A DNA stretch of 64,000 nt, taken from the NCBI RefSeq assembly GCF_003435375.1, contig NZ_QWGL01000002.1, forward strand, positions 1 through 64,000, written 5' to 3'. Positions 45,640 to 55,274 of this stretch are shown piece after piece. The position numbers and the translations under genes are program-made. The notes under the pieces were generated by a model, which saw only the letters and a program-made list of their open reading frames with translations, was not told where the DNA came from and did no database searches. The stretch's first letter is position 1. Each line of letters starts with the position of its first letter. The DNA comes from Clostridium sp. AM34-11AC (GTDB taxonomy: Bacteria; Bacillota; Clostridia; Lachnospirales; Lachnospiraceae).

Positions 45640-48573
45640 ATGGAGAGCCAGATTGAATCAGTCAAAGCCCTTGACGCGTACCGGCTTCGGCAGGTAAAAC
45701 ATATCCCGGAACTGAATTCCGACGGTATGATCTTAGAGCATAAAAAAACAGGCGCAAATATATTCCTCATGAGCAACGAGGACAATAATAAAGTATTCTG
45801 CATCGGTTTCCGGACGCCGCCGTCAGACAGCACCGGCGTTCCGCATATCATCGAGCATACCGTGCTCTGCGGATCTGATAAATTCCCGGTGAAGGATCCA
45901 TTTGTGGAGCTCGTCAAGGGATCCTTAAACACCTTCTTAAACGCCATGACTTACCCGGATAAGACCGTTTATCCGATCGCAAGCTGCAACGACACTGATT
46001 TCCAGAACCTCATGGACGTTTACATGGACGCGGTCTTCCACCCGAATATCGGAAAAGAGAAGAAAATCTTCATGCAGGAAGGCTGGCACTACGAGCTGGA
46101 AGAGCCGGAAGGCGAGATCACCTACAACGGCGTTGTATACAACGAGATGAAGGGCGTGTTCTCCTCCCCGGAGAGTGTCCTGGACAGCTATATCCATACG
46201 GCAATGTTCCCGGATACCTGCTACGGCGTGGAGTCCGGCGGAGATCCGGAAGACATTGTAAAGCTGACCTACGAGGATTACCTCGCGTTCTATCATAAAT
46301 ATTATCATCCGTCCAACAGCTATATCTACCTCTACGGCGATATGGACATGACGGAGAAATTAAGATGGCTGGATGAGGAGTACCTCGGAAAGTACGACAG
46401 AAAAGAGATCGATTCTGAGATCCAGATCCAGAAGAAATTCAAGGAACCCATCGAGAGGGAGATCTTCTACTCCGTATCCGAGTCCGAGAGCCTTGATCAC
46501 GCGACCTACCTTTCCATCAATACCCAGGCGGGAAATGAACTCTCCCCGAAGGAGTACGTGGCATTCCAGATCCTGGAGTATGTGCTCTTAGATGCCCCAG
46601 GCGCGTCGCTTAAGAAAGCGCTTCTGGATGCCGGGATTGGCGATGACATCATGGGAGGCTACGAGTATGGGATCTTACAGCCGTATTTCTCCGTGATCGC
46701 GAAGAACGCGGAGAGAGAGCAGAAGGACGAGTTCGTAAAGATCGTAAAGGCGGAGTTAAAGAAGCTCGCGGACGGCGGCATCGACAAAAAGTGCCTGAAA
46801 GCCGGAATCAACAACTATGAATTCCAGTACCGCGAGGCGGATTATGGCTCCACGCCGAAGGGACTCATGTACGGTCTCCAGTGCCTGGACAGCTGGCTCT
46901 ATGGCGGCGATCCGATGATGCACTTAGAGTATGAGGACACCTTCGCGGCGTTGAAGAAAGGCGCGGACAGCGGATATTTTGAGGGACTGATCAGGACATA
47001 CCTTCTCGACAACCCGTACGAGGCTGTTGTGATCGCGAGCCCGAAGAAGAACCTCACCGCACGGATCGAGGAGCAGACGGCGAAAAAGTTAAAAGAATAT
47101 AAGGACAGTCTCTCTAAAGAGGAGATCGAGACTCTGGTACGCCAGACGAAGGAATTAAAGGAATACCAGGATACCCCGTCACCGAAGGAAGATCTCGAGA
47201 AGATCCCGATGCTCACGAGAGAGGAGATCGGAAGGGAACCGGCGAAGCTGATCTTCGAGGAGACGAATCTGGATGGCATCACAGTGGTCCGCCACAACAT
47301 GTTCACGTCAGGGATCGGTTATCTGAAGGTCCTCTTCAACACGGACCGGATTCCGATGGAGGACCTGCCGTATCTCGGACTCTTAAAATCTGTCCTTGGA
47401 TATGTGGATACGAAAAATTACAGCTACAGCGATTTAAGCAGCGAGATCTTTTTAAACAGCGGTGGAATTTCCTTCTCCGTGACATCTTACCCGGATCTCA
47501 CAAAGGCAGGAAGCTTCACAGGCGTCTTTGTCTGCAGCGCGAGAGTGCTCTACGAGAAGCTTGACTTCGGCTTCGAGATCCTGGAGGAGATCCTTAACCG
47601 CTCTGTTCTCGATGATGAGAAGCGGTTAAACGAGATCCTAAGCGAGGGAAAATCAAAGTCCCAGATGAAACTCATGGGATCCGGCCACACGGCGGCAGTC
47701 GCGAGAGCCACATCCTACTTCTCTGACACCTCCTACTATAACGATATGACAGGCGGGATTGGATACTTTAAGTTCCTGGAGGACTGTGCGAAGAACTTTG
47801 ACGAGAAGAAGAGCGAGATCATCGCAGGTCTGAAGCGTGTGATGGAAGCTCTTTTTACAAGGGAGAACATGACCGTCAGCTACACGGCGGACGACGAGGG
47901 ATTCTCTTACCTCGGGAATGCTATGAAGAAGCTCTCTGAGAAGCTTCCGGCGGGCAGCGGAAAAATCTATCCGTTTACGGCACCGAAGGAGAATTTAAAC
48001 GAGGGATTTACTTCCTCCTCAAAGGTCAACTATGTGGCACACTGTGGAACCTTCGCGGGAAGCGGATATTCCTACACAGGCGCGCTTCGGATCCTGAAGG
48101 TGATGCTGAGCTACGATTACCTCTGGATCAACATCCGCGTGAAGGGCGGCGCTTACGGCTGTATGAGCGGCATTGGACGTTCCGGCGAGGGATATTTTGT
48201 CTCTTATCGCGATCCGGAAGTGAAGAAGAGCGATGATATCTATCTCGGCATTCCGGCTTATCTGGAGAACTTCGAGGCGGATGAGCGCACCATGACAAAA
48301 TATGTCATCGGAACCATCAGCGATATCGACACACCGCTGACCTCGTCCTTACAGGGAAGCCGCGGACTCTCCGCATGGTATTCCGGAGTGACGGACGAGA
48401 TGCTGAAGAAGGAGCGCGAGGAGATCTTAAACGCGACTGTGGAAGACATCCGCGCCCTTGCACCGATCACGAAGGCGATCCTTGAGACTGGCGCGGTATG
48501 CGTGGTCGGAAATGAGGATAAGATCAAGGCAGACAGCGAGATATTTAAGGAGATCAAGCCGCTGTTTGCATAA
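45640..48573 (+). CDS. M16C family zinc metallopeptidase (PreP-like)
   Basis: A 977-residue insulysin-type peptidase of the presequence-protease branch. It has the inverted zinc motif HxxEH in PHIIEH (H69, E72, H73) and the distal glutamate in YNEMKG (about residue 174). The four M16 domains are joined by a central helical linker (about 480-530). Such enzymes enclose and degrade short peptides. There is no signal peptide, so it is cytoplasmic. It is flanked on both sides by copies of the same 200-bp repeat in direct orientation. Confidence 0.93.
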   Translation: MESQIESVKALDAYRLRQVKHIPELNSDGMILEHKKTGANIFLMSNEDNNKVFCIGFRTPPSDSTGVPHIIEHTVLCGSDKFPVKDPFVELVKGSLNTFLNAMTYPDKTVYPIASCNDTDFQNLMDVYMDAVFHPNIGKEKKIFMQEGWHYELEEPEGEITYNGVVYNEMKGVFSSPESVLDSYIHTAMFPDTCYGVESGGDPEDIVKLTYEDYLAFYHKYYHPSNSYIYLYGDMDMTEKLRWLDEEYLGKYDRKEIDSEIQIQKKFKEPIEREIFYSVSESESLDHATYLSINTQAGNELSPKEYVAFQILEYVLLDAPGASLKKALLDAGIGDDIMGGYEYGILQPYFSVIAKNAEREQKDEFVKIVKAELKKLADGGIDKKCLKAGINNYEFQYREADYGSTPKGLMYGLQCLDSWLYGGDPMMHLEYEDTFAALKKGADSGYFEGLIRTYLLDNPYEAVVIASPKKNLTARIEEQTAKKLKEYKDSLSKEEIETLVRQTKELKEYQDTPSPKEDLEKIPMLTREEIGREPAKLIFEETNLDGITVVRHNMFTSGIGYLKVLFNTDRIPMEDLPYLGLLKSVLGYVDTKNYSYSDLSSEIFLNSGGISFSVTSYPDLTKAGSFTGVFVCSARVLYEKLDFGFEILEEILNRSVLDDEKRLNEILSEGKSKSQMKLMGSGHTAAVARATSYFSDTSYYNDMTGGIGYFKFLEDCAKNFDEKKSEIIAGLKRVMEALFTRENMTVSYTADDEGFSYLGNAMKKLSEKLPAGSGKIYPFTAPKENLNEGFTSSSKVNYVAHCGTFAGSGYSYTGALRILKVMLSYDYLWINIRVKGGAYGCMSGIGRSGEGYFVSYRDPEVKKSDDIYLGIPAYLENFEADERTMTKYVIGTISDIDTPLTSSLQGSRGLSAWYSGVTDEMLKKEREEILNATVEDIRALAPITKAILETGAVCVVGNEDKIKADSEIFKEIKPLFA

Positions 48574-48587
48574 TACCAAGGGAAAAA

Positions 48588-48840
48588 AGGCCGGAACTTC
48601 GACGCAGGCTTGCCTGCAGGAGAAGTTTTGACCTTTTGGCCCGCCAAAAGCATGAGTAAGTAGCCATTTTTCGAAGAAAAATGAGCGGATTACGAATGCT
48701 TTTGAAGGTTGCGGGAGCACGCAGTGCGGAGCAACCTGGTATGAGAGAGATTACCAATGCTTTTGAAGGTGCTATGTGCCGGTGGCACATGTCCAGCACC
48801 GACCGGAGCGAAGCGTAGATGCGGGAGCAATTCGGTATGG
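48588..48840 (+). repeat. Intergenic repeat, about 200 bp, copy B with internal duplication
   Basis: Matches copy A at 45391 but has about 60 extra bases. The segment ACGAATGCTTTTGAAGGT is followed by a unique stretch and then repeated as ACCAATGCTTTTGAAGGT before the GGTGCTATGTGCC cruciform. It separates the M16C gene from era. Confidence 0.88.
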
Positions 48841-48873
48841 GAGAGATACATATAAAAGAATTAAGGAGATTTC

Positions 48874-49776
48874 ATGAAAAAGGGATATAAATCTGGTTTT
48901 GTGACATTGATCGGACGCCCGAACGTTGGTAAGTCCACGCTGATGAACCACCTGATCGGACAGAAGATCGCGATCACATCGGAAAAACCGCAGACCACGA
49001 GAAACAGGATCCAGACCGTGTATACAGATGAGCACGGTCAGATCATCTTCCTGGACACACCTGGTATCCACAAGGCAAAAAACAAGCTTGGTGAGTACAT
49101 GGTGAATGTAGCGGAGCACACACTCCGCGAGGTGGATGTGATCTTATGGCTCGTGGAGCCGGGAACCTACATCGGTTCCGGCGAGCAGCATATCTTAAAG
49201 GTGCTGCAGACCGTAAAGACGCCGGTGATCCTCGTCATCAACAAAATCGATACGGTGAAGAAAGAGGATATCTTAAAGACTATCGAGACTTATAAGGACG
49301 CGTACCACTTTAAAGAGGTGATCCCGGTATCCGCGATGAAGAAGACAAACACGGATACCCTGATCCACACGATCTTCCAGTATCTGCCGGAGGGACCGCA
49401 GTATTACGATGAGGACACCGTCACAGACCAGCCGATGCGCCAGATCGCCGCGGAGCTGATCCGCGAGAAGGCACTCCGCATGATGTCTGACGAGATCCCC
49501 CACGGAATCGCAGTCACCATCGAGCGCATGACAGAGCGCGATAATGGCATGTTTGATATCGACGCGACGATCATCTGCGAGAGAGAGTCCCACAAGGGAA
49601 TCGTCATCGGAAAGGGCGGTCAGATGTTAAAGCGTATCGGAACCTCCGCAAGAATCGAGATCGAGAACCTTATGGACACGAAGGTCAACTTAAAGCTCTG
49701 GGTCAAGGTCCGCAAGGAGTGGAGAGATTCTGAGCTCTACATGAAGAACTACGGTTATAATTCGAAAGACATTTAA
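48874..49776 (+). CDS. era: GTPase Era
   Basis: Essential GTPase for 30S assembly that binds the 3' end of 16S rRNA. 300 residues: G1 GRPNVGKST (14-22), effector-region TTRNRI, G3 DTPG, G4 NKID, and the C-terminal KH domain with GIVIGKGGQMLKRIG. AAGGAG precedes the ATG. recO follows after 3 nt, and glycyl-tRNA synthetase lies further on, matching the era-recO-gly order common in Firmicutes. Confidence 0.98.
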   Translation: MKKGYKSGFVTLIGRPNVGKSTLMNHLIGQKIAITSEKPQTTRNRIQTVYTDEHGQIIFLDTPGIHKAKNKLGEYMVNVAEHTLREVDVILWLVEPGTYIGSGEQHILKVLQTVKTPVILVINKIDTVKKEDILKTIETYKDAYHFKEVIPVSAMKKTNTDTLIHTIFQYLPEGPQYYDEDTVTDQPMRQIAAELIREKALRMMSDEIPHGIAVTIERMTERDNGMFDIDATIICERESHKGIVIGKGGQMLKRIGTSARIEIENLMDTKVNLKLWVKVRKEWRDSELYMKNYGYNSKDI

Positions 49777-49779
49777 GAT

Positions 49780-50433
49780 ATGAGAGAACAGGTGATTCTG
49801 ACCGGGATGGTCATCAAATCCGCCCCGGCGGGCGAATACGACAGAAGACTTGTGATCCTGACCTGTGAACGGGGAAAGATCACGGCTTTCGCCAGAGGCG
49901 CAAGAAGACCGGGAAGCACGCTGATGGCGGCATCCGCGCCTTTTGTATTCGGCACGTTTGCCCTCTATGAGGGCCGGGATGCCTACTCTCTCGTCTCTGT
50001 GGATGTACAGAACTACTTCCGGGAGATCACGGAGGATATGGAGGCGGCGTGTTACGGCTCCTATTTTCTGGAGTTTGCGGACTACTACGGGAGAGAAAAT
50101 CTGGAGGCAGTGGAGACCTTAAAGCTTCTCTATCAGTCCCTCAGGGCGCTCTTGAAAAGCGCGATCCCCAATCGCCTTGTGCGGGCAGTCTTTGAACTGA
50201 AACTCATGGAGATCAACGGTGAGTATATGGAAAAGCCTCTGGGAAGACTGGAAGATTCCACGATCTATACCTGGGAGTATGTCCTTGCGTCGCCGGTGGA
50301 AAAGCTCTATACCTTTACGGTCACAGAGAAAGTTCTGGAAGAATTTACGAAGTGCGTAGCGGAAAATAAGCGGCGATTCGTAGATAAAACCTTCCATTCA
50401 CTTGACATTTTGGATGTTCTTGTATATAAATAG
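49780..50433 (+). CDS. recO: DNA repair protein RecO
   Basis: RecF-pathway mediator that anneals single strands and helps load RecA. 217 residues: N-terminal OB-fold (VILTGMVIKSAPAGEYDRRLVILT, GKITAFARGARRPGS) and an all-helical domain. It is shorter than Bacillus RecO (about 255), and the C-terminal zinc CxxC pairs seen in many RecO proteins are missing: its few cysteines are isolated. Tightly coupled to era. Confidence 0.93.
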   Translation: MREQVILTGMVIKSAPAGEYDRRLVILTCERGKITAFARGARRPGSTLMAASAPFVFGTFALYEGRDAYSLVSVDVQNYFREITEDMEAACYGSYFLEFADYYGRENLEAVETLKLLYQSLRALLKSAIPNRLVRAVFELKLMEINGEYMEKPLGRLEDSTIYTWEYVLASPVEKLYTFTVTEKVLEEFTKCVAENKRRFVDKTFHSLDILDVLVYK

Positions 50434-50497
50434 GGTAATCCTTAAAAATAGCGGACATCTGTGCGGCTTATTCGTACAGTCGGAGATACCGGAATAT

Positions 50498-50537
50498 CCG
50501 TGCGTAACGATGAAGGTACTGGAGCGTTACGGATTTT
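50498..50537 (+). terminator. Probable terminator of era-recO
   Basis: CGTAACG (50503-50509) pairs with CGTTACG (50525-50531), extended by CCGT/GG, and is followed by ATTTTT. Confidence 0.6.
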
Positions 50538-50556
50538 TAGGGATAAGGAGGAATTC

Positions 50557-51198
50557 ATGAAAAAAGGACAGACGGCAGCAGCCATTCTCCTTCTTTCGCT
50601 TGCCTTAAACGGCTGCGGCGGAGGAAACGGAACGACCGCATTTGCCCCGACGGAGACCAGCCTTTATGTCACAAAGGAAGGAACCGTTACCAGCGCAGAT
50701 GTGGAGACTTACGAGAATGATTACTACAGTGCTGATGAATTAAAAGCTTACGCAGAAGAAATGCTGGGCGTGTTTGAGAGTGGAAATCAGTCCGGAAGCA
50801 GCGAAAAAAAGGCTGAGATCGCGGAATGCACCGTGAAGGACGGAACCGCAAAGCTTCTCATCACATTTCCGGATGCGGAGGAATATCTTCGTTTCTCGGA
50901 GGAATATCCGGATACTGAGAGTGGGATCCGGATTGAGAGCCTGGATGTCGTTTCCGTTCCGGATGGGGTGGAAAAGGGCTATATCGTCGGATCCACGTTC
51001 TACAAGGCGGGAGACGAGAATACCGAGGTCTCCGCTGTGGATATAACAAAACAGAAAAAGCTCTATGTGGTATGTGTGAAGGGCAGCGCAAAGATCCAGA
51101 CAGACGGACAGGTCCGGTATGTGTCTGAGGGTGTGACCCTTAACGGAAGTATGGCCGAGACACCGGAAGGTGAGACGTCCTATATTATATTTAAATAG
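50557..51198 (+). CDS. Putative lipoprotein of unknown function
   Basis: A 213-residue protein with a basic start (MKKGQ), a hydrophobic stretch ([11 protein letters not shown]) and a lipobox-like NGC (cysteine about residue 20), so probably lipid-anchored on the outer face of the membrane. The mature part has alternating beta pattern and no recognised domain. ATG 50557 follows AAGGAGG. Similar small lipoproteins next to recO or glycyl-tRNA synthetase genes seem common in Lachnospiraceae, from memory only. Confidence 0.78.
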   Translation: MKKGQTAAAILLLSLALNGCGGGNGTTAFAPTETSLYVTKEGTVTSADVETYENDYYSADELKAYAEEMLGVFESGNQSGSSEKKAEIAECTVKDGTAKLLITFPDAEEYLRFSEEYPDTESGIRIESLDVVSVPDGVEKGYIVGSTFYKAGDENTEVSAVDITKQKKLYVVCVKGSAKIQTDGQVRYVSEGVTLNGSMAETPEGETSYIIFK

Positions 51199-51203
51199 TG
51201 AAA

Positions 51204-51307
51204 AACTGTTCAGCTGGTCTGCGCGTTTTCCTGCGCCGGCCGTAAGAAAACACTGTTTGAAGGGCTGGACAGTTACAATAGAAGAATTACTCTGCCGCGC
51301 AGACCAG
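51204..51307. repeat. Palindromic leader region upstream of glycyl-tRNA synthetase
   Basis: Left part AACTGTTCAG (51204-51213) pairs with CTGGACAGTT (51265-51274). A second perfect 12-bp pair, CTGGTCTGCGCG (51214-51225) and CGCGCAGACCAG (51296-51307), spans 70 nt. 51204-51250 is an inverted, diverged copy of the repeat at 28834 and 56985. No T-box consensus was found. Confidence 0.7.
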
Positions 51308-51340
51308 CACGGACAGAAAGAGATCAAGAGGAGAGTCACA

Positions 51341-52729
51341 ATGGAAAAGACAATGGAAAAAATTGTAGCACTTGCGAAATCCAGAGGCTTTGTATATCCG
51401 GGTTCCGAGATTTACGGAGGTCTTGCAAACACATGGGATTACGGCAATCTGGGCGTAGAGCTTAAGAATAACGTAAAGCGCGCATGGTGGAAGAAATTCA
51501 TTCAAGAGAATCCGTACAATGTAGGTGTTGACTGCGCGATCTTAATGAACTCCCAGACATGGGTAGCATCCGGACATATCGGCGGTTTCTCCGATCCGTT
51601 AATGGACTGTAAGGCATGTAAAGAGCGCTTCCGTGCCGACAAGCTCATCGAGGACTACATGGCAGAGAAAGGCGTTGAGCCGGAGACTCCGATCGACGGC
51701 TGGAGCCAGGAGCAGATGAAGAAGTACATCGATGATAACCAGATCCCGTGCCCGAGCTGCGGAAAGCATGACTTTACTGATATCCGTCAGTTCAACTTAA
51801 TGTTCAAGACATTCCAGGGTGTTACTGAGGACGCAAAGAACACGGTTTACTTAAGACCGGAGACAGCACAGGGTATCTTCGTAAACTTCAAGAACGTACA
51901 GAGAACCTCCAGAAAGAAAGTTCCGTTCGGTATCGGACAGATCGGTAAGTCCTTCCGTAACGAGATCACACCGGGTAACTTCACATTCCGTACCAGAGAG
52001 TTCGAGCAGATGGAGTTAGAGTTCTTCTGCAAACCGGGCACAGACCTCGACTGGTTCGCATACTGGAAACAGTACTGCATCAAGTGGCTGCAGGATCTCG
52101 GCATCAAGCCGGACGAGATGCGCGCCCGCGACCATTCTCCGGAAGAGCTTTGCTTCTACAGTAAGGCAACCACAGACCTTGAGTTCTTATTCCCGTTCGG
52201 CTGGGGCGAGCTCTGGGGAATCGCGGACAGAACCGACTATGACCTGACGCAGCATCAGAATGTATCCGGTCAGGATATGTCTTACTTTGATGATGAAGTA
52301 AATGAAAAATACATTCCGTATGTAATCGAGCCGTCTCTCGGCGCAGACCGTGTGACACTTGCATTCCTCTGCTCCGCATACGACGAGGAAGAGTTAGAGG
52401 GCGGCGATGTCCGCACCGTTATGCACTTCCATCCGGCGATCGCACCGGTGAAGGTTGGTATCCTTCCGTTATCCAAGAAGTTAAACGAGGGTGCAGAGAA
52501 GGTATATGCAGAGCTTTCCAAGTACTATAACTGTGAGTTCGATGACAGAGGAAATATCGGTAAACGTTATAGAAGACAGGATGAGATCGGTACGCCATTC
52601 TGCGTAACCTATGACTTTGATTCTGAGACAGACGGAGCTGTAACCGTTCGTGACAGAGATACCATGGAGCAGGTTCGTATCCCGATCGCAGAGTTAAAGA
52701 GCTATTTTGAGGAAAAATTAAGCTTCTAA
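51341..52729 (+). CDS. glyS: Glycine--tRNA ligase (homodimeric type)
   Basis: Class II alpha2-type glycyl-tRNA synthetase, 462 residues. Motif 2 region [20 protein letters not shown], glycine-pocket residues and motif 3 ([14 protein letters not shown]) are intact. Two cysteine pairs (CKAC and CPSC) in the insertion suggest a zinc site. ATG 51341 follows AGGAGAG; the frame is open back to 51170 but this part overlaps the repeat and is not conserved. Strong codon bias suggests high expression. A terminator follows. Confidence 0.97.
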   Translation: MEKTMEKIVALAKSRGFVYPGSEIYGGLANTWDYGNLGVELKNNVKRAWWKKFIQENPYNVGVDCAILMNSQTWVASGHIGGFSDPLMDCKACKERFRADKLIEDYMAEKGVEPETPIDGWSQEQMKKYIDDNQIPCPSCGKHDFTDIRQFNLMFKTFQGVTEDAKNTVYLRPETAQGIFVNFKNVQRTSRKKVPFGIGQIGKSFRNEITPGNFTFRTREFEQMELEFFCKPGTDLDWFAYWKQYCIKWLQDLGIKPDEMRARDHSPEELCFYSKATTDLEFLFPFGWGELWGIADRTDYDLTQHQNVSGQDMSYFDDEVNEKYIPYVIEPSLGADRVTLAFLCSAYDEEELEGGDVRTVMHFHPAIAPVKVGILPLSKKLNEGAEKVYAELSKYYNCEFDDRGNIGKRYRRQDEIGTPFCVTYDFDSETDGAVTVRDRDTMEQVRIPIAELKSYFEEKLSF

Positions 52730-52760
52730 TTACTGGAAAAATCAGTGATTAGGACAGGAT

Positions 52761-52797
52761 GAGGCGGCTGGATCTTATGTCAGACCGCCTCTTTCTT
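52761..52797 (+). terminator. Terminator of glyS
   Basis: GAGGCGG (52761-52767) pairs with CCGCCTC (52785-52791), followed by TTTCTTC. Confidence 0.78.
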
Positions 52798-52873
52798 CTA
52801 TAAAATAGAAAAATGCGATAGTTTGAGTATGAAACTGTCCGTGCAGGAAAGACATAAAGGAAAGAAAAACAAG

Positions 52874-53461
52874 ATGGAAAAGAAGAGAATCATCCTGGCA
52901 TCCGGTTCCCCGAGACGGAAAGAACTGCTTCTGCAGATCGGAATCGTCCCGGAGATCATCGTGAGCCACGTGGAGGAGAAGATCACATCGGATGAGCCCT
53001 CGGGGGTAGTTATGAGCCTTGCGGAGCAGAAAGCCGTTGATGTTGCGGAAGATATGCCGGAAGGCGCGGTAGTCTTAGGATCTGATACGGTCGTTGCGGC
53101 AGATGGAAAGATCCTCGGAAAACCGAAGAGCCATGAAGAGGCATATGAGATGATAAAAAGACTCGCGGGACGCAGCCATCAGGTCTATACGGGCGTGTGC
53201 ATCGTGAAAAAAGGAACTGCGGGAGAGAAAGATACCGTTGTTTCCTTCTACGATGAGACGGACGTGAACGTGTCCACGATGACAGAGGCGGAGATCCGTG
53301 AGTACGCGGATTCCGAGGAGCCCATGGACAAGGCGGGATCTTATGCGGTCCAGGGATTTTTTGCGAGATATATTGAGGGATTAAAGGGATCCTACGCGAA
53401 CGTGATGGGACTTCCGGTGCATTTAGTGTACCAGAAATTGAAAGAACTTGGCGCTGTGTAG
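52874..53461 (+). CDS. maf: Maf family nucleoside triphosphate pyrophosphatase
   Basis: Hydrolyses dTTP/UTP or modified nucleotides to the monophosphate, limiting misincorporation; linked to septum formation in Bacillus. 195 residues: the family start IILASGSPRRKELL, SDTVVAADGKILGKP with conserved aspartate, and a QVYTGV segment. AAAGGAAAG precedes ATG 52874. A small gap separates it from the PrsA-like gene, so they may be co-transcribed. Confidence 0.94.
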   Translation: MEKKRIILASGSPRRKELLLQIGIVPEIIVSHVEEKITSDEPSGVVMSLAEQKAVDVAEDMPEGAVVLGSDTVVAADGKILGKPKSHEEAYEMIKRLAGRSHQVYTGVCIVKKGTAGEKDTVVSFYDETDVNVSTMTEAEIREYADSEEPMDKAGSYAVQGFFARYIEGLKGSYANVMGLPVHLVYQKLKELGAV

Positions 53462-53477
53462 AAGTGGAGACAGAAAT

Positions 53478-54452
53478 ATGGGAAAATGGAACCGATGGGG
53501 ACGGACGCTTAGCGTAGTCGTCCTCGCGGCAGCAGTCGTCTGCGGATGCGGCGTGAAGGAAACGCTGCTTTCCGGCAGAAAAAGTGAAAGAGAGTATGGG
53601 AAATCCGAAACCATGGTGATCGTCACCACGGAGCGGCTCCGTTATGAAGAATTATATACAGACAAGATCTGGGATACGGTGGTGGACGAGTCTGGAACTA
53701 CCTTCGAGGAGACATTGCTGTCCCAGATCCATGATTTCTTAAAGGAATTAAAGACCATGAGCCGCATGGCGGACGAGGAAAAAGTCACGCTCTCCGGAAA
53801 AGAGCGGGAACTGGCAAAACAGGCAGCGGCTCAGTACATGAAAGAACTGAAAAACGCCGGGGAGAGTTCCGAAATCGACAAAGATGTGGTAGAATCTTTA
53901 TATGAAGACTACTGGAAGACCGAAAAACTGGTGGAGACGCTGACGGGCAGCGTCAACCTGGAAGTCAGCGACAGCGAGGCGAAGGTCATCACCGTGGATG
54001 AGATCGTGCTCTCCGATAAGGACCAGGCGGATGAGGCGTTAAAGAAAGTCCAGATGGAAGGAACCGACTTTATGACCGTTGCAAAGGAGGTTTCTGAGGA
54101 TCAGGAGATCGAGAAGAAGATCTCCAGAGGCTTGAGACCGGAGGCTTACGAAAAGGCTGCTTACGCCCTGGCCACAGGGGAGATCAGCGATGTGATCGAG
54201 GCGGATGGAAAATATTATATCCTGCGCTGCGTCAACGACTACGATGAAGCTGCCACAAAGGCCCGGAAGGAAGAGATGGTCCGGGAGAAGAGGAATGAGG
54301 TGTTTTACGAGACCTACTCGGAGTACGCGGCGAAGGTCCATCTCGCGAAGGATGACAGCCTGTGGAAGAATCTCTCGATAACAGATGGAGAGAGGACATC
54401 GGCGGACTTTTTCGAGATATTTGAAACAGTATGTAAAGGTACAGACAGTTAA
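53478..54452 (+). CDS. PrsA-like lipoprotein with parvulin-type domain
   Basis: A 324-residue lipoprotein: basic N-terminus, hydrophobic core (LSVVVLAAAVV), and a CGCG lipobox region near residue 22. A helical N-domain is followed by a PpiC/parvulin domain at about residues 170-265 (KVITVDEIVLSD..., GTDFMTVAKEVSED, ATGEISDVIEADGKYYILR). PrsA proteins fold secreted proteins at the outer membrane face. The peptidyl-prolyl active-site residues are not clear, so it may be a chaperone only. Confidence 0.85.
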   Translation: MGKWNRWGRTLSVVVLAAAVVCGCGVKETLLSGRKSEREYGKSETMVIVTTERLRYEELYTDKIWDTVVDESGTTFEETLLSQIHDFLKELKTMSRMADEEKVTLSGKERELAKQAAAQYMKELKNAGESSEIDKDVVESLYEDYWKTEKLVETLTGSVNLEVSDSEAKVITVDEIVLSDKDQADEALKKVQMEGTDFMTVAKEVSEDQEIEKKISRGLRPEAYEKAAYALATGEISDVIEADGKYYILRCVNDYDEAATKARKEEMVREKRNEVFYETYSEYAAKVHLAKDDSLWKNLSITDGERTSADFFEIFETVCKGTDS

Positions 54453-54514
54453 CAGCTTAAAAATATTCACCAGGTCCGCACAGCTGTAATGACATAAGAG
54501 TATATTTTAAGTTA

Positions 54515-54644
54515 CTGTACACGGGTAGGAATTTTCTGAACTGAAAATTCCGTACAATACAGTGGTGGTAGTGGATTTTGCCGATTCGGAATGCGAAGCA
54601 TCGGCAAAATCAGTTACTGTTTGCGCAAAGCGTGAACAGTAACT
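54515..54644. repeat. Three consecutive perfect hairpins in an intergenic region
   Basis: Hairpin 1: GGAATTTTC (54528-54536) with GAAAATTCC (54543-54551). Hairpin 2: GATTTTGCCGAT (54574-54585) with ATCGGCAAAATC (54600-54611). Hairpin 3: AGTTACTGTT (54612-54621) with AACAGTAACT (54635-54644). The last shares the GAACAGTAAC end motif with other elements. No gene lies in this 267-bp gap. Confidence 0.85.
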
Positions 54645-54719
54645 ATTTTAAGCAGGACAGATATGGAACAGGTAAAAAGTTCCAGACATAATCAGGGAAA
54701 CAACATGCGGAGGTAAATA

Positions 54720-55211
54720 ATGGTTGCATTAAAGATCGAAGAGCAGAAAGCGTTTACGGCAGGGCTTTTCATCGGGGAGATCTTTGATAAATTTCTGGTG
54801 CGGGAAGCGGAGATCGTGACCTACAACCAGTTCACGATCGACGGAAAGGTCCGTCAGGGCTATTTTTCCGAAGAGGAACTGGAAGAAAACAGGATCGAAG
54901 AGTACTCTTCATGGAAGACCTTAAAGCCGGTCTGCTACTCCTTAATAAAAGGAAAACGGCTTCCGGAGAGCTTCCGCATTGTATTTCAGATGCCCCCATC
55001 CGCCAGAGACCGGTTCGTTGCCGGAAAAATCCCGGGAATCTATCCGGATCAGGTCGGCGGGCTTTACATCAATATCCAGTATGAGAACCACGAGATGATC
55101 TGCGTTACAGGGACGTCCATGAAGCAGTTTACCTTGGACAGGACGTTAGAGAACGAGTGGGATGAGAATGTAAAGAAGTTCTTAAAAAAGAACGGGGTAG
55201 TCTTCAGTTAG
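54720..55211 (+). CDS. Conserved protein of unknown function (DUF5721-like)
   Basis: A 163-residue soluble protein beginning MVALKIEEQKAFTAGLFIGE. It seems to be the family I recall as DUF5721, found in Lachnospiraceae; not verified. It has a mixed alpha/beta pattern and no catalytic motif that I recognise. GGAGG is just upstream of the ATG. It lies between the triple hairpin and the M3 peptidase gene. Confidence 0.75.
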   Translation: MVALKIEEQKAFTAGLFIGEIFDKFLVREAEIVTYNQFTIDGKVRQGYFSEEELEENRIEEYSSWKTLKPVCYSLIKGKRLPESFRIVFQMPPSARDRFVAGKIPGIYPDQVGGLYINIQYENHEMICVTGTSMKQFTLDRTLENEWDENVKKFLKKNGVVFS

Positions 55212-55274
55212 GCAGCCGGTTCCTGCGGGTAGCAGGGAACGGGATGAGAAACTTGGGGAAAGGGGTTACTTATC

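Noticed and set aside
51199..51340. T-box riboswitch before glycyl-tRNA synthetase
   Set aside because: I looked for the conserved T-box sequence and an antiterminator/terminator pair and found only the palindromic repeat.
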